From Schistocerca nitens (lineage: Eukaryota > Arthropoda > Insecta > Orthoptera > Acrididae), in the NCBI RefSeq assembly GCF_023898315.1, contig NC_064623.1, forward strand, positions 13,033,140 to 13,097,139: a stretch of 64,000 bases of DNA, in the 5' to 3' direction. Both the position numbers and the translations under genes were made by a program. Under the pieces are notes generated by a model. It was given only the letters and a program-made list of their open reading frames with translations, ran no database searches and was not told the DNA's origin. The first letter of the stretch is position 1; each line of letters starts with the position of its first letter. Positions 53,906 through 64,000 of this stretch are shown piece after piece.

Positions 53906-56021
53906 CTCAAAATGCTTTACCATGTCAGAAATATTTAACTTGTTAGCTTCCAGTTTGATGAATAAGTAAGTTGCCTTTGATTGCTTCAATGTACTAAGCT
54001 ACATTAAACTTCATGAGTAGATTCCTTTTGCGTAGACTCAGCTATGTTCATGTAAATGGGATATTTTAATTACTGTAATTGATGAGCTTATAGAAATATG
54101 TTTGAAGGAGGTAGAAGCCTTGAGTCATATTTTTTAGTGATCCCAAGCTACATAATAAGAAGATAACCAATGTTTTGAGGAGTCTAAGTACTGATGATTT
54201 TGTAATGACTTTTTTCACACAGACTTGCACATGTTATATGTTTATTTATATGAAGTTGTCTTTACAGTAATGAAGTATGATCTTATGCATAGAAAAAGTT
54301 AGTGATCAGGATAAGCATTATGATACAGAGATTTAACTGGATTGCCCCCAGTACCTTTTCACATTATTTTCATCAATACTCATTACGTACAACTGTACAA
54401 GAGGAATTTTAATATTTTTTGTTGTTTAGATATATGACCAATTTCACTTTTATACATATTTTACGTCTGCTTATCACATCTATAAAACAGATTTAATTAT
54501 TGGTGTAGGGACAAGAGCATGTGAAGTGTGTGCGATATTTCTATTTTATTACAGTAGGACATCTCAGGAAGTAGCCACTGCTGTGTTATTCATTACTATG
54601 TGATCATTTGCTCCTCTGATGAGGTTTGGCTTTTTTTTTATATCTCTAGTTTGATTTTGGGTACTGAAAAGCTTTGGCATTGAAAAAAGCTACTGGGGAG
54701 CTGCAAGGAATAGTATTATCACTGATATCATGCACAAAATAAAATTTACAAAGTCATATCACTAGTATTATTTAATGTCAACCATGTCAAAGTCGGACTG
54801 GTGTCAAGCACGTATGTGTAAGGATACTAGTTCAGGTTTTGTAAAGAGCTGCTGCATGCAGTTACATTGCACATAAATTGTTTGAAGAATTTGTTACAGT
54901 TTATTAACAATTTCAAAGTATTACACTAGTTCATGGGATACAAGTAATTTAGGACTATTGGCAGAAAGGCATGCAGAATGATTTATGAAGTCTGGAAGAA
55001 ACACCATCATGGTTATTATTAACTTCCACTGACGCAACATACTGATATTTGAAAATAAGTGGAAATGTTGCCACAAAGAGCGATAACCTGCTAATTTAGT
55101 GAAAAATCCAAAGCAGCAATGTTTTTGTCTGCATTAAAGTGGAACAAGTTAAACTATTAATACAAGTGTTGATGAGTCTAGGCATTGTTGGGGAGCATGT
55201 ACATGCCTGAAAGTTAATAAAATGAAGTATCATCATTTGTACTTGTACTTCAAAGAGAGAATTTCCTGTTTTATAACCAAGGAATTTTGATATTTGTGAA
55301 GTATAAGAGACACAGGTTCATATTAGACACGTAGTCAAGTTCATTTAGAAGTGAAGCACATTCGCTCTGTCTAAGTTCCCATAACAGAGCGTGATAGTCA
55401 CAAAAATCAACAAAGTAGATTAAGAAGCTTTTAGAAGATGGCATTCCAGTTCAGGGTTGCATATTTGTTTAAATATATATTTGGAGGTGCTTTCTAGATG
55501 AAGATGACATAACATTAGTGTTACTGAGCGAAATCTACTCAGTATGACATTGTATACTTATGAGGGGGGGGGGGGGGGGGAGGTACAAGTTTATTTGTTC
55601 TACCTGGAAATGAAACTATTTTGAAGGTTGATAGGACTTTAAAAATGTGAAAATTTGTTTTGTTCAGTGACTGCTTCAATTTTAAATCTTAGCTCATAAC
55701 AAAATCTTAATTAATTTTCAAAAATAATTAGTATCTTTAAAATATCGGGGGACAGGAGAATGTTAAGACACCAGTTGCTACATTTAATAGTTTATCATGG
55801 AGCACTTATTGACTTTTCGCAGAATACCAGTGTTCGGGGAACAGTTTGGGAAATCCTAGTGTTAGATATACCCATACCTCTTAATGATGATGTTAATGTA
55901 ATAAACACAGATCAATCACAGATTGGATTTCTGATATGTTGCTGCCACAAGAAGTACACGGATGGAATTTTAACTAGCAAGCAGGATAAAACGTGCACTA
56001 ACTGACTGCTTCATTACACAT
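53906..56021. other. 2.1-kb stretch, nothing recognised
   Basis: AT-rich sequence without a convincing gene or element. A G-run lies at 55565-55580. An 81-codon plus-strand ORF at 55760-56005 has no recognisable domain. No GTAAGT-type donor fitting the host gene's 5' exons was spotted. Confidence 0.4.
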
Positions 56022-56221
56022 ACAAGGTCTGTCCAAAAAATTCCAGAACTTTGTGCACAATTCTTTTTTTTGGTGGGGTTTTATGGCGCTCAACTACTGA
56101 GGTCATTAGCGCCCAGTCACAAATGTAAGTGCACATATAAATTGGTAAAACTCAAAAGGGGGGGGGGGGGGGACGACACAAGAAAGTGCTTACAAAGACG
56201 CAGATAAAATAATTAAAAGAT

Positions 56222-59200
56222 TTATATGTTTTTGGATAAGTCCGTCAAAGTAATAAAATGAAGAACACGAGCAACTGCTCGAGCGTCATCAGCTAAAATT
56301 TCCTGCAGGGTAGAGGGCAGAGACAGGACAACACGAGATTGATTAAAACGGGGACATGACAATAAAACATGGCACACTGTCAATGCATTACCACAAGGGC
56401 ACTGCGGGGCGGGGTCACCGGATAGCAGGTAGCGGTGGCTAAACCAGCAATGCTCAATCCGCAACCTAGCCAAAATGACCTCCTCTCGCCGAGATGGTTG
56501 TCCAAGCTGTTGGGAACAACCCCACTAATGTCAGACGATGGGACACAAAGGGAGGCTGGCCGAGGCAGGAGGACTGCAGCCTTGGCCGCAGCCTAATTCC
56601 CAGGCACTCCTACATGGCCTGGAACCCACATAAAGCTAACAGGAGTGCCATCATCAGCAAAAGAATAGAGGGATTGCTGGATCCGTTGCATCAAGGGATG
56701 GACCGGATATGGAGCTCCAAGGCTCTGAAGAGCACTGAGCGAATCAGCGCAGAGCACATACGGAGAATGGCGTTGGCGGCAGACATACTGAATGGCCTGA
56801 GAGAGAGCAAAAAGCTCGGCCATAAAGCTGGGACACTGGTCGAGGAGCCGGTATTTAAAGGTGACGTCCCCGACGATAAAGGCACAGCCGACACCATCGT
56901 CAGTTTTGGAGCCATCAGTGTAAATAAAGGTGTTACTGGCGAGTCGCGCACGAAGTTCGACAAACTGTGAGCAATACACTGCATCTGGAGCAGCCTGAAT
57001 TTGAACCGGAGCCTGGAGCCAAGGTGGTGTCGGGCTCTCACCCTCTCTGAAGGTGGCAGGGAGGGCAAAATGAAATTGTCAAAGCAGGCGACGAAAGCGG
57101 ACTCCAGGGGGCAGCAGGGCAGACACATACAACCCATACTGATGGTCGAGAGAATCGTCGAAGAAGGACTGATAAGAGGGGTGGTCGGGCATTGACAACA
57201 GCCGGCAGGCATACCAACAATGCAGTAAGTCGCGCCGGTAGGTCAATGGTAATTCAGCAGCTTCAGCATAAAGACTCTCGACGGGACTGGTATAGAATGC
57301 TTCGGTTGCAAGACTTAACCCCCGATGATAGATGCAGTTGAGACAGCGTAAGAGGGATGGCCGAGCAGACGAGTCTCCCATAATCCAGCTTTGATCAGTC
57401 TATGGATCGATATAAGCGAAGCAGGACAGTGCGATCCGCTCCCCAAGATGAACCACTAAGAACACGGAGGACACTAAAAGAACATGTACAACGGGCAGCC
57501 AAATAAGAGACATGCGGAGACCAACAAAGTTTCCTTTCCAATGTGAGCCCTAAAAACTTCGTTGACTCCATGAAGGGGAGAACAATGGGACCGAGATGTA
57601 AGGATGGTGGAAGGAATGCTTTACATCGCCAAAAGTTGATGCAAACCGTCTTCTCTTCAGAGAACCGGAAGCCATTGGCCACATTCCATGAGTATAGGCT
57701 GTCAAGAAAATGCTGAAGGCAGCGCTCCAGGAGGCATGTTCTCTGGGCACTGCAGTAGATCACGAAGTCATCAACAAAAAGAGAGCCGGAGACATTAGGT
57801 GGAATGCAATCCATAATGGGATTGATCGCTATGGCAAAACGGGGCTACGCTCAAAACTGAGCCCTGAGGCACTCCGTTCTCTTGGAGGAAGACGTCGAAG
57901 AATACGGAACCCACACATAACCTAAACATTCGATCTGTTAAAAATGAATCAATAAAAAGGGGCAGGCGACCACGTAGGCCCCACCTGTGCATAGTGCGGA
58001 GGATACCTCCTCTCGAACAGGTATCATAAGCCTTCTCTAAATCGAAGAACACCTACCGTTTGGCACTTTTGCAAAAAGTTGTTCATAATGAACGTTGACA
58101 AAGTCACAAGGTGGTCAACAGTGGAGCAGCGTCGCCGAAAGACGCATTGAACATTAGTAAGTAGCCGTCGAGATTCAAGAATCCAAACCAACCGAGCGTT
58201 AACCATGCACTCCATCACCTTACAGACACAGCTTGTAAGAGGAATGGGGCGGTAACTAGAAGGAAGGTATCTATCCTTCCCGGGTTTGGGTATGGGAACA
58301 ACGACAGCCTCACGCCAACGCGTGGGGACTGACCTTTGGTCCAGATGCGGTTATAGGTACGAAGAAGAAAGCATTTGCCTGCCGGAGAAAGGTGTGTCAG
58401 CATCTGAATGTGAATGGCATCTGGCCCCGGAGCAGAGGACCGGGACAGTGCAAGTGCACGTTCGAGTTCCCACACGGTAAAGGGGCATTATAATCTTCCA
58501 GATTCAGCGAGTGGAAGGAAGGTCGCCGAGCCTCTTCTGCCTCTTTTCTGTGAAGGAAGGCAGGGTGGTAATGGGCGGAGCTTGAAACCTCCGCAAAAAA
58601 GCGGCCGAAGGCGTTGGAGACATCCACAGGGTCCACAAGTACCTCATTACCTGAAGTCAGGCCAAGTATCGAGGAGTGGGCCTTAACGCCCGACAGCCGG
58701 CGCAGGCCACCCCAAACGACAGAAGAGGGAGTAAAACTGTTAAAGGAGCTTGTGAAAGAGGCCCAACAAGCTTTTTTGCTGTCTTTGATGACTCGACGAC
58801 AATGCGCCCGGAGCCGTTTGTAATTAATACAATTCGCCAGCACAGGATGGCGGCGAAAGGTGCGTAAACCACATCGTCGAGCACAGATAGCGTCTCTGCA
58901 AGCCTCATTCCACCAGGGGACTGAAACGTGTCGTGAAGAAGAGGTAGTACGAGGAATGGAACGTTTGGCAGCATTGATGCGACAGCTGTGAGGTATTCGA
59001 CCTGACTGACACAGCTGCGAAAATATTGGTCCGGAAAGGTCGCCAGGGAGGAATCAAGTCCCCAGTCAGCTTTCGGTATGTTCCAGCTCGAGGGACATGG
59101 GGATGGGGTGTGGTGCAGGAGACGAACGACACAGGGGAAATGGTCGCTCGAATAGGTGTCAGAAAGGACATACCACTCGAACCGACGGGCAAGATTGGTA

Positions 59201-59766
59201 GAACAGATCGAGAAGTCCAAGTGGGAGTAGGTATGAGTAGAGTCAGAGAGGAAAGTCGGGGTGCCAGTATTGAGGCAGACAAAATTGAGATGGTGGAAAA
59301 CATCCACCAAGAGGGAGTCTCTCTGACAGGATGCAGGAGAACCCCAAAGGGGATGATGGGCATTGTAGTCGCCAAACAATAAAAACGGCGGAGGAAACTG
59401 AGCAAACAGGTGCATCATGTCAGCCCGACTAACTGTGGATGACGGAGTGTAGACAGTACAAACAGAAAAAGTAAAGGCAGAAAGAGTAATACGGACAGCT
59501 ATTGCTTGGAGAGGGGTGGTCAACGGGATGGGATGGTAATAGACATCGTCCCGAACGAGCAACATGACCCCTCCATGAGCTGGAATACCGTCCACAGGGG
59601 TTAGGTCAGATCGCTCCGAGGTATAATGGGTAAAAGCAATATGGTCAGTTGGGAGTAACTTTGTTTACTGGAGACCAATGACGAGTGGACAGTGCAGGCG
59701 GAGGAGCAGTTGTAATTCCTTCCGATTAGATCGAATACCTCTTATGTTCCAATGTAACAGAGCCAT
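56222..59766 (-). pseudogene. I-type LINE ORF2 (EN-RT-RNase H), degenerate
   Basis: The start is ATG at 59766-59764 (MALLHWNIRGIRSNRKEL). The QETKL motif of the endonuclease has a stop in place of Glu. Then GGVMLLVRDDV, LLFGDYNAHHPLWGS, SHLDFSICS and SDHFPCV (catalytic His). RT: ALALSRSSAPGPDAI, MFFDLEKAYDTC (58050, catalytic Asp), NGVPQGSVLSV, SGSLFVDDFVIY (57780, VDD box). RNase H: IYTDGSKTDDGVGCAFI, AELFALSQAIQYV, LCADSLSALQSL, VPGHVGVPGN (56930-56595), with all four acidic/His positions visible. C-terminus: HRYLLSGDPAPQCPCGN, TVCHVLLSCPRF. Frameshifts separate EN, RT, RNase H and the tail. Confidence 0.85.
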
Positions 59767-60145
59767 CGCAAGTCAGAGAAAGGGGGAACAAAACGGGGGA
59801 AGAGCTGGTCACCTCGACGGCCGCGGAGGTCCAGGTTTCGAGGGAACATCGCTACAACCGTCCGGAGGTGGATCCTGTTCCATCAAGTCATCGCCAGCTG
59901 CGGCCATATTCCTGGGTTGCGCAGGAGGGGCAGCATTGTCCACTGGCGACGGGCCTGCTGAGCGCCTGGCAGCAGAGCGTCCCGGCGAAACTGAGGACAG
60001 CCGGGAGCAGCGACTGTTGGATGGAGCATCAGACGAAATGTGCCGGGGTGGAGAGGGGGATAAAGACTTCTTCTTTGAGGCCTTCTTGGAAGACGTATGA
60101 GTCACAGGGATGGTAGGCTGTGGGGGCTGGACCCGAAGAAAGTCC

Positions 60146-61305
60146 TCACGCTCGGGTTCCTTTTTTGAACGCAGGACCTCGAAAGCCGGGGTCCGTAAAG
60201 TTTCCCCGATGGACGCCTGAGAAGAGGATCGCTTCTGTCAGCAGAGGAGGAGGAGGAGGAGGAGGAGGAAGGGTGGCCCCTGGGGCAGAGGGGGCAGGGG
60301 CTGCGAGGGAGGAGGATTTGGAGGGGAGGGATTTGGGAGGCATAGACCCTGGGTGGGGTGAGGAGGTGGAGGGGGGACAAGATAGGGGTGAGGATACTGC
60401 AGAAGGAGTGGACACGACTGAAGCAAATGACGTCAACATCACGGGATGGAGGCGGTCATATTTCTTCCTGGCATCAGAATAAGACAGATGGTCCAAGGTT
60501 TTCAATTCTTGTATCTTCTTCTCCTTCTGATAGGCGGGGCAGTCGAAAGATCTAGGCGAGTGGAGGCCAGGACAACTGACGCACCGAGGTGGTGGGGTGC
60601 ATGTATGTCCCTCACGAAGAGGACGTCCACAATCGCCACAAAGGGGCTCAGCTTCACACCGTGACGACACGTGCCCGAAGTGCAAACATCTAAAGCATCG
60701 CATAGGAGGCGGGACATAAGGTTGCACGTCGCATCGGTAGCACATCACCTTTACCGTCTCCGGGAGAACACCCCCCTCGAAGGCGAGGATAAAGGCCCCA
60801 GTGTCGACGCGGCGATCGTTGGGGCCGCGCTGGACTCACCGGATGAAATGCACGCCACGGCGCTCCAAGTTGGCCCTGAGCTCCTCATCAGATTGCAGCA
60901 GGAGGTCCCGATGGAAAATAATCCCCTGCGTCCTACTGAGAGCCAGATGTGGGACAATGGACACTGGGATGTCCCCTGGTCGGTCGCATGCCTGGAGCGC
61001 CGCCGACTGTGTATCGGAGGTGGTCTTTATGAGAATGGACCTGAACGCATTTCACTAAAAGACTCAATTTCTCCGGAGATATCCTCGATATGCTGTACAA
61101 AGGACATGGGCTTGGAGGTGGCGAAAGTTCCCCCATCGGTCCGAGAACAGACTAAATAGCGGGGGGAAGTATTTCGCCCCAAGCTGGCGGGCCTGTCCTT
61201 CCTCCCAGGGAGTGGCCAAGGGGGGAAAGGCGGAAGGACCAAAACCAGAGACAAAGACAGAATCTTTCCTCTTAGAAGACGCGGCCGCAGAGCGACCTGA
61301 TGCAT
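60146..61305 (-). pseudogene. I-type LINE ORF1 (Gag-like, CCHC knuckles)
   Basis: The upstream frame (61305-61027) has VLPPFPPWPLPGRKDRPASL and SFVQHIEDISGEIES. After a frameshift and a stop near 60845, the frame 60748-60146 holds the zinc knuckles CFRCLHFGHVSSRC, CGDCGRPLREGHTC and CVSCPGLHSPRSFDC, then a Pro/Ser-rich tail. It is a nucleic-acid-binding chaperone for the LINE RNA. The acidic/basic order and three CCHC units fit I-clade ORF1. Confidence 0.8.
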
Positions 61306-61911
61306 GTTGACGTTTCACCTGCGAAACGTCCGCCGCGATACCACCCACTCCGACCAGGGGCTCTCCCCATGGGCGCCACCCAGCCTCAGCAAGGGCCACC
61401 TGGCAGGATGACTGCTGCCGGGAGTCCTGATGCCCCAGGTAGATGGGCATCTACTCCTTGGCTTACGTGGGGAGGGTGCAGCTCAGGAATTGGCAGTACG
61501 ATCCCTGTGTGGTCAGGGGGCTACAACCTAGAGGGTACATGACAACTCCGTCTAAACGGGCTGGCTACCGTGCTGGATTTCGGGTGCCATGGAAAGTTCA
61601 TCATGATTGAAGGTGCACATGGTGACGCACTATGGGCGTAACCTGTGCAACTCATCAGGTGTTTAGCCTCAAATTGATGAACAGTGGGTGCAGTTACGAC
61701 GCCGTTAACGATGATGAGTGTCAAGGTCTTAGTCACTGATACACCACGTAAGGCGTCCTTCCTCAAAAGGCTCGTACTCTTGCAGAATTTTGAAAAATGG
61801 AGGTCAAACCCCAATGGGGACCATCACATTGAAGGCCGAAACTCCTTTTAGTCGCCTCTTACGACAGGCAGGAATACCTCGGGCCTATTCTTACCCCGGA
61901 CCTGCAGGGTT

Positions 61912-63003
61912 TTTCTTACATTTACCTTCTACTCACTATGCATGGTCTCCTTTGAAATACTCTCCTCCACAATTGATACACTGCTCCTGACACTGCTCCC
62001 ACTTGCAGAAGCAGTCTTGGTATGCCTCTTGCTGGACTGCATTAAGTGCCGTCGGCAAATTTTCTTTTATCTCGTCTATTGTTTCAAATCTTCATCCTTT
62101 TCGACAGGGTTTTCAGCTTTGGAAATAAAGTAAAAAAGAATCTGCAGGGGCCAGGTCAGGTGAGTGCAGAGGATAAGGCAGCACAGTTATTTTGTTTTTT
62201 GTGCAATAGCCACACACCAACAGGGATGAATTCCCAGGTGCATTCTTATGATGCAACAGCCATGAATGATCTTGCCACATCTCATGCCGCTTCCTTCTCA
62301 AATTTTCTCGCAAACGTTGCAACACATTGAGGCATTAGCATCAATCAATGGTTTGTCCTTGTGCAATGAATTCATGATGAACTAATTCTTCAAAGTCAAA
62401 GAAAACTACCAGCACAGCTTTGCAATTAGACCTGGCCTGACAACCTTTTTTTGGTCTTTGAGAACCTTTCCTGACCCTTTGTGAAGACAACCTTGCTCTC
62501 AGCACCATAACCCTAGACTCACATCTCATCGCCAGTTATGATTCTCTTATGGAACATCTCTTTCTCATTTGTGTGATCCAAAAGCTCTTCACAGATTGCT
62601 ACGCAAAGGTCTCTCTCATCCTGACTCATAAGCAATTGGACGAACTTGGTGGAAACATGACACATTTCAAGATGCTATGTCAGGATTTCCTGACATGATC
62701 CAACTGGAATGTTACATTCTTCTGGAATCTTTCCAACAGTTTGTCTTTGATTAGCAGCACAATTTCACTGGTGTTCCTCACATGAGTGTTGTCGGTAGAC
62801 TTCGTAGGGTGTCCAGAATGTGGGTGGTCTTTAACTTCTGTCAGGCCAATTTTAAACCATGTGAACCATTTGTAACACCGAGTACAGCTTAAGCACTCAT
62901 CACTGTAGGCTTCCTGGATCATTTGGTGTGTCTCTGAAAAGGTTTTCTTGAGTTTCACACAGAATTTAATGCAGATATGTTGCTCACCGAACTCTGTCAT
63001 CTT
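61912..63003 (-). pseudogene. Mariner transposase relic, catalytic Asp lost
   Basis: From right: MTEFGEQHICIKFCVKLKKT, CYKWFTWFKIGLTEVKDHPH (HTH region), then the middle with RPKKGCQARSNCKAVLVVFF and VHHEFIAQGQTID. Next is SWLLHHKNAPGNSS, where the usual catalytic Asp of HHDNAPAH is Lys, and SPDLAPADSFLL with the third Asp kept. Further C-terminal fragments extend to the LINE junction. It is a GVQW3/Mos1-like subfamily, different from the mariner at 37.7-39.8 kb. Confidence 0.8.
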
Positions 63004-63180
63004 GAAATTCGCACACTGTGTGACAATGTTCTACTCAATAGAGCACTGAACAGTAACACACATACAACAATGAAGCATCCAGCAGTTACACATTAAACAC
63101 AGGTGTGTGCTGGGATGGCAACAGCATTTCGCTCCAACACACCATTGGTGCAAAATTACCAAAGTTCCAGAATTTTTTGA

Positions 63181-63187
63181 AAAAAAA

Positions 63188-63249
<62 letters not shown>
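63181..63249. repeat. A-run and (AC)n microsatellite
   Basis: About 12 A residues, then about 28 AC units, exactly where the outer mariner TIR should be. Confidence 0.95.
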
Positions 63250-63250
<1 letters not shown>

Positions 63251-64000
63251 TCAATGAATTAACGAGGTGGGAGTGTGATCTGTTGTAATCCATGTTTCAA
63301 CAAGTAACAGGAGAAAAACTAAATATGAAGGATTTTCTTTGATACAAAATACACAGAATTTACATCTTATCTATTTACAATAACATTCAGTCACTTATCA
63401 ATGTGTTTTGAAGTTACTATGGACTACATATCTACACCTAGGAAATGAAGCAATGTACATTAATCTATGTTCTTCCTTATTCATTTCAATGGGTGCTCCA
63501 GACACATCTTGCATATTAAGAAACTTAACCTAATTCGTTTTACCACCTAGCTCTACATTTTTTCAGGCAATGAATAATAAACGTTAAGATTTCAAATATT
63601 CTTGTTAGTGATATAATGCTAACCTAACTGCTGTTAAATTATGTGTGTATAAAATCCTTGGATGTTGTTTTATTGACATTGCTGACTAATCAGTGTAGCT
63701 GTTCCTTCCAGCAAATCAACAACAGAATTCAATTACTGCCAGTCAAACCCTTTTAACAAAGGTCAGCCATCTAGGCAAATCATAGCAAAAAGTACATTTA
63801 AGTTTAAAACAGGTCTGGGTAACAAAGTAATCAGATTCAGTACAGTGAGTCTCAAAAATTTAGCTGTACTAATTACAAACAAAGGAGAGCAATTATAAGT
63901 ATAGCAAAAGGAAAGTACAGCTCAGTAAATTTGACTCCATTGAATTGTACAGAGATTATAATAACAACAAAAGTCTCTCAATAATGAAATCATGCTCTAG
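63250..64000. other. AT-rich flank, nothing recognised
   Basis: No supported gene, element or splice-compatible exon. Confidence 0.4.

Larger units (their letters stand above)
56064..61911 (-). mobile_element. I-superfamily LINE, nearly full length
   Basis: On the minus strand it has a 5' region at 61911-61310, ORF1 with CCHC knuckles, ORF2 with APE endonuclease, RT, RNase H and a C-terminal zinc-ribbon, a 3' end with GCGCTAATGACCTCAG-type sequence (complement), and a T-run (poly(A) on the minus strand) at 56063-56070. The RNase H domain separates it from jockey and CR1. It is GC-richer than its surroundings. Multiple frameshifts are present. Confidence 0.85.
56022..63180 (-). mobile_element. 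Mariner element split by an I-type LINE
   Basis: The left TIR is ACAAGGTCTGTCCAAAAAAT (56022) with TTCCAGAACTTTG; the right inner TIR is CAAAGTTCCAGAATTTTTTG (63160-63179). The outer part of the right TIR is replaced by an A-run and (AC)n. The transposase relic lies at 61912-63003. A LINE fills 56064-61911, with TTCTT at both junctions. Confidence 0.8.

Noticed and set aside
55760-56005. 81-codon plus-strand ORF as a gene
   Set aside because: No recognisable domain or codon evidence, and it sits in AT-rich sequence next to a mariner end.
1-64000. Bacterial-type systems: operons, CRISPR arrays, phage defence
   Set aside because: No direct-repeat arrays with spacers, no ribosome-binding sites or gene-dense coding; spliced exons and LINE/SINE content show a eukaryotic genome.

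Overview
This is eukaryotic, intron-bearing, transposon-saturated DNA. The best match is an orthopteran insect of the grasshopper/locust kind (Schistocerca-like). That call rests on recalled repeat families (a tRNA-derived SINE ending in CATTTGAACC, tRNA-like fold-back repeats, a young RTE, I-type and CR1-type LINEs) and on very long introns filled with mobile elements. No database search was possible, so the species call is inference.

Host gene: five minus-strand exons can be chained by splice sites with exact phase agreement (50166-49852, 48948-48728, 37050-36966, 26103-25827, 19121-19025 with stop). They encode a basic, Ser/Pro/Lys-rich C-terminal protein part. It holds a PDFxxIHxxxFxKMESI motif and a basic NRRFELQM tail, which suggests a NuSAP-type spindle/microtubule-associated protein. 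The known part covers over 31 kb of genome for about 1 kb of coding sequence. The 5' end is not found in the window.

Layout: 1-3.6 kb, L1/Tx1-like LINE with one nonsense codon; 3.6-5 kb, tRNA-containing repeat and MULE transposase remnant; 5.1-5.4 kb, 5S-rRNA-derived SINE; 5.9-11 kb, CR1-like LINE split by a nearly intact RTE; 11-13.8 kb, Tc1, SINEs, fold-back repeat, RTE and mariner scraps; 14-18.3 kb, Gypsy element lacking its pol core, with a tRNA-Pro-type primer site; 19-26 kb, last intron with two opposed Tc1 relics, CR1 and SINEs; 26.3-28.1 kb, pogo; 28.4-31.9 kb, RTE with perfect target duplication; 32.9-36.3 kb, DNA element with about 300-bp inverted termini and an unusual DDE-like relic; 37.2-39.9 kb, TIR element with tRNA-Thr-like core and a mariner split by CR1; 42.9-47 kb, pogo-related MITE and a LINE split by a 2.3-kb palindromic element; 51-54 kb, fold-back tRNA repeat and Penelope-like element with three hammerhead-like cores; 56-63.2 kb, mariner split by a 5.8-kb I-type LINE.

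Nothing here forms an operon or pathway. The coherent story is one host gene whose introns record successive nested insertions. Most element ORFs carry stops, frameshifts or lost catalytic residues. The RTE at 7.35-10.67 kb (one 1-nt lesion) and the L1/Tx1-like LINE (one stop) look youngest.
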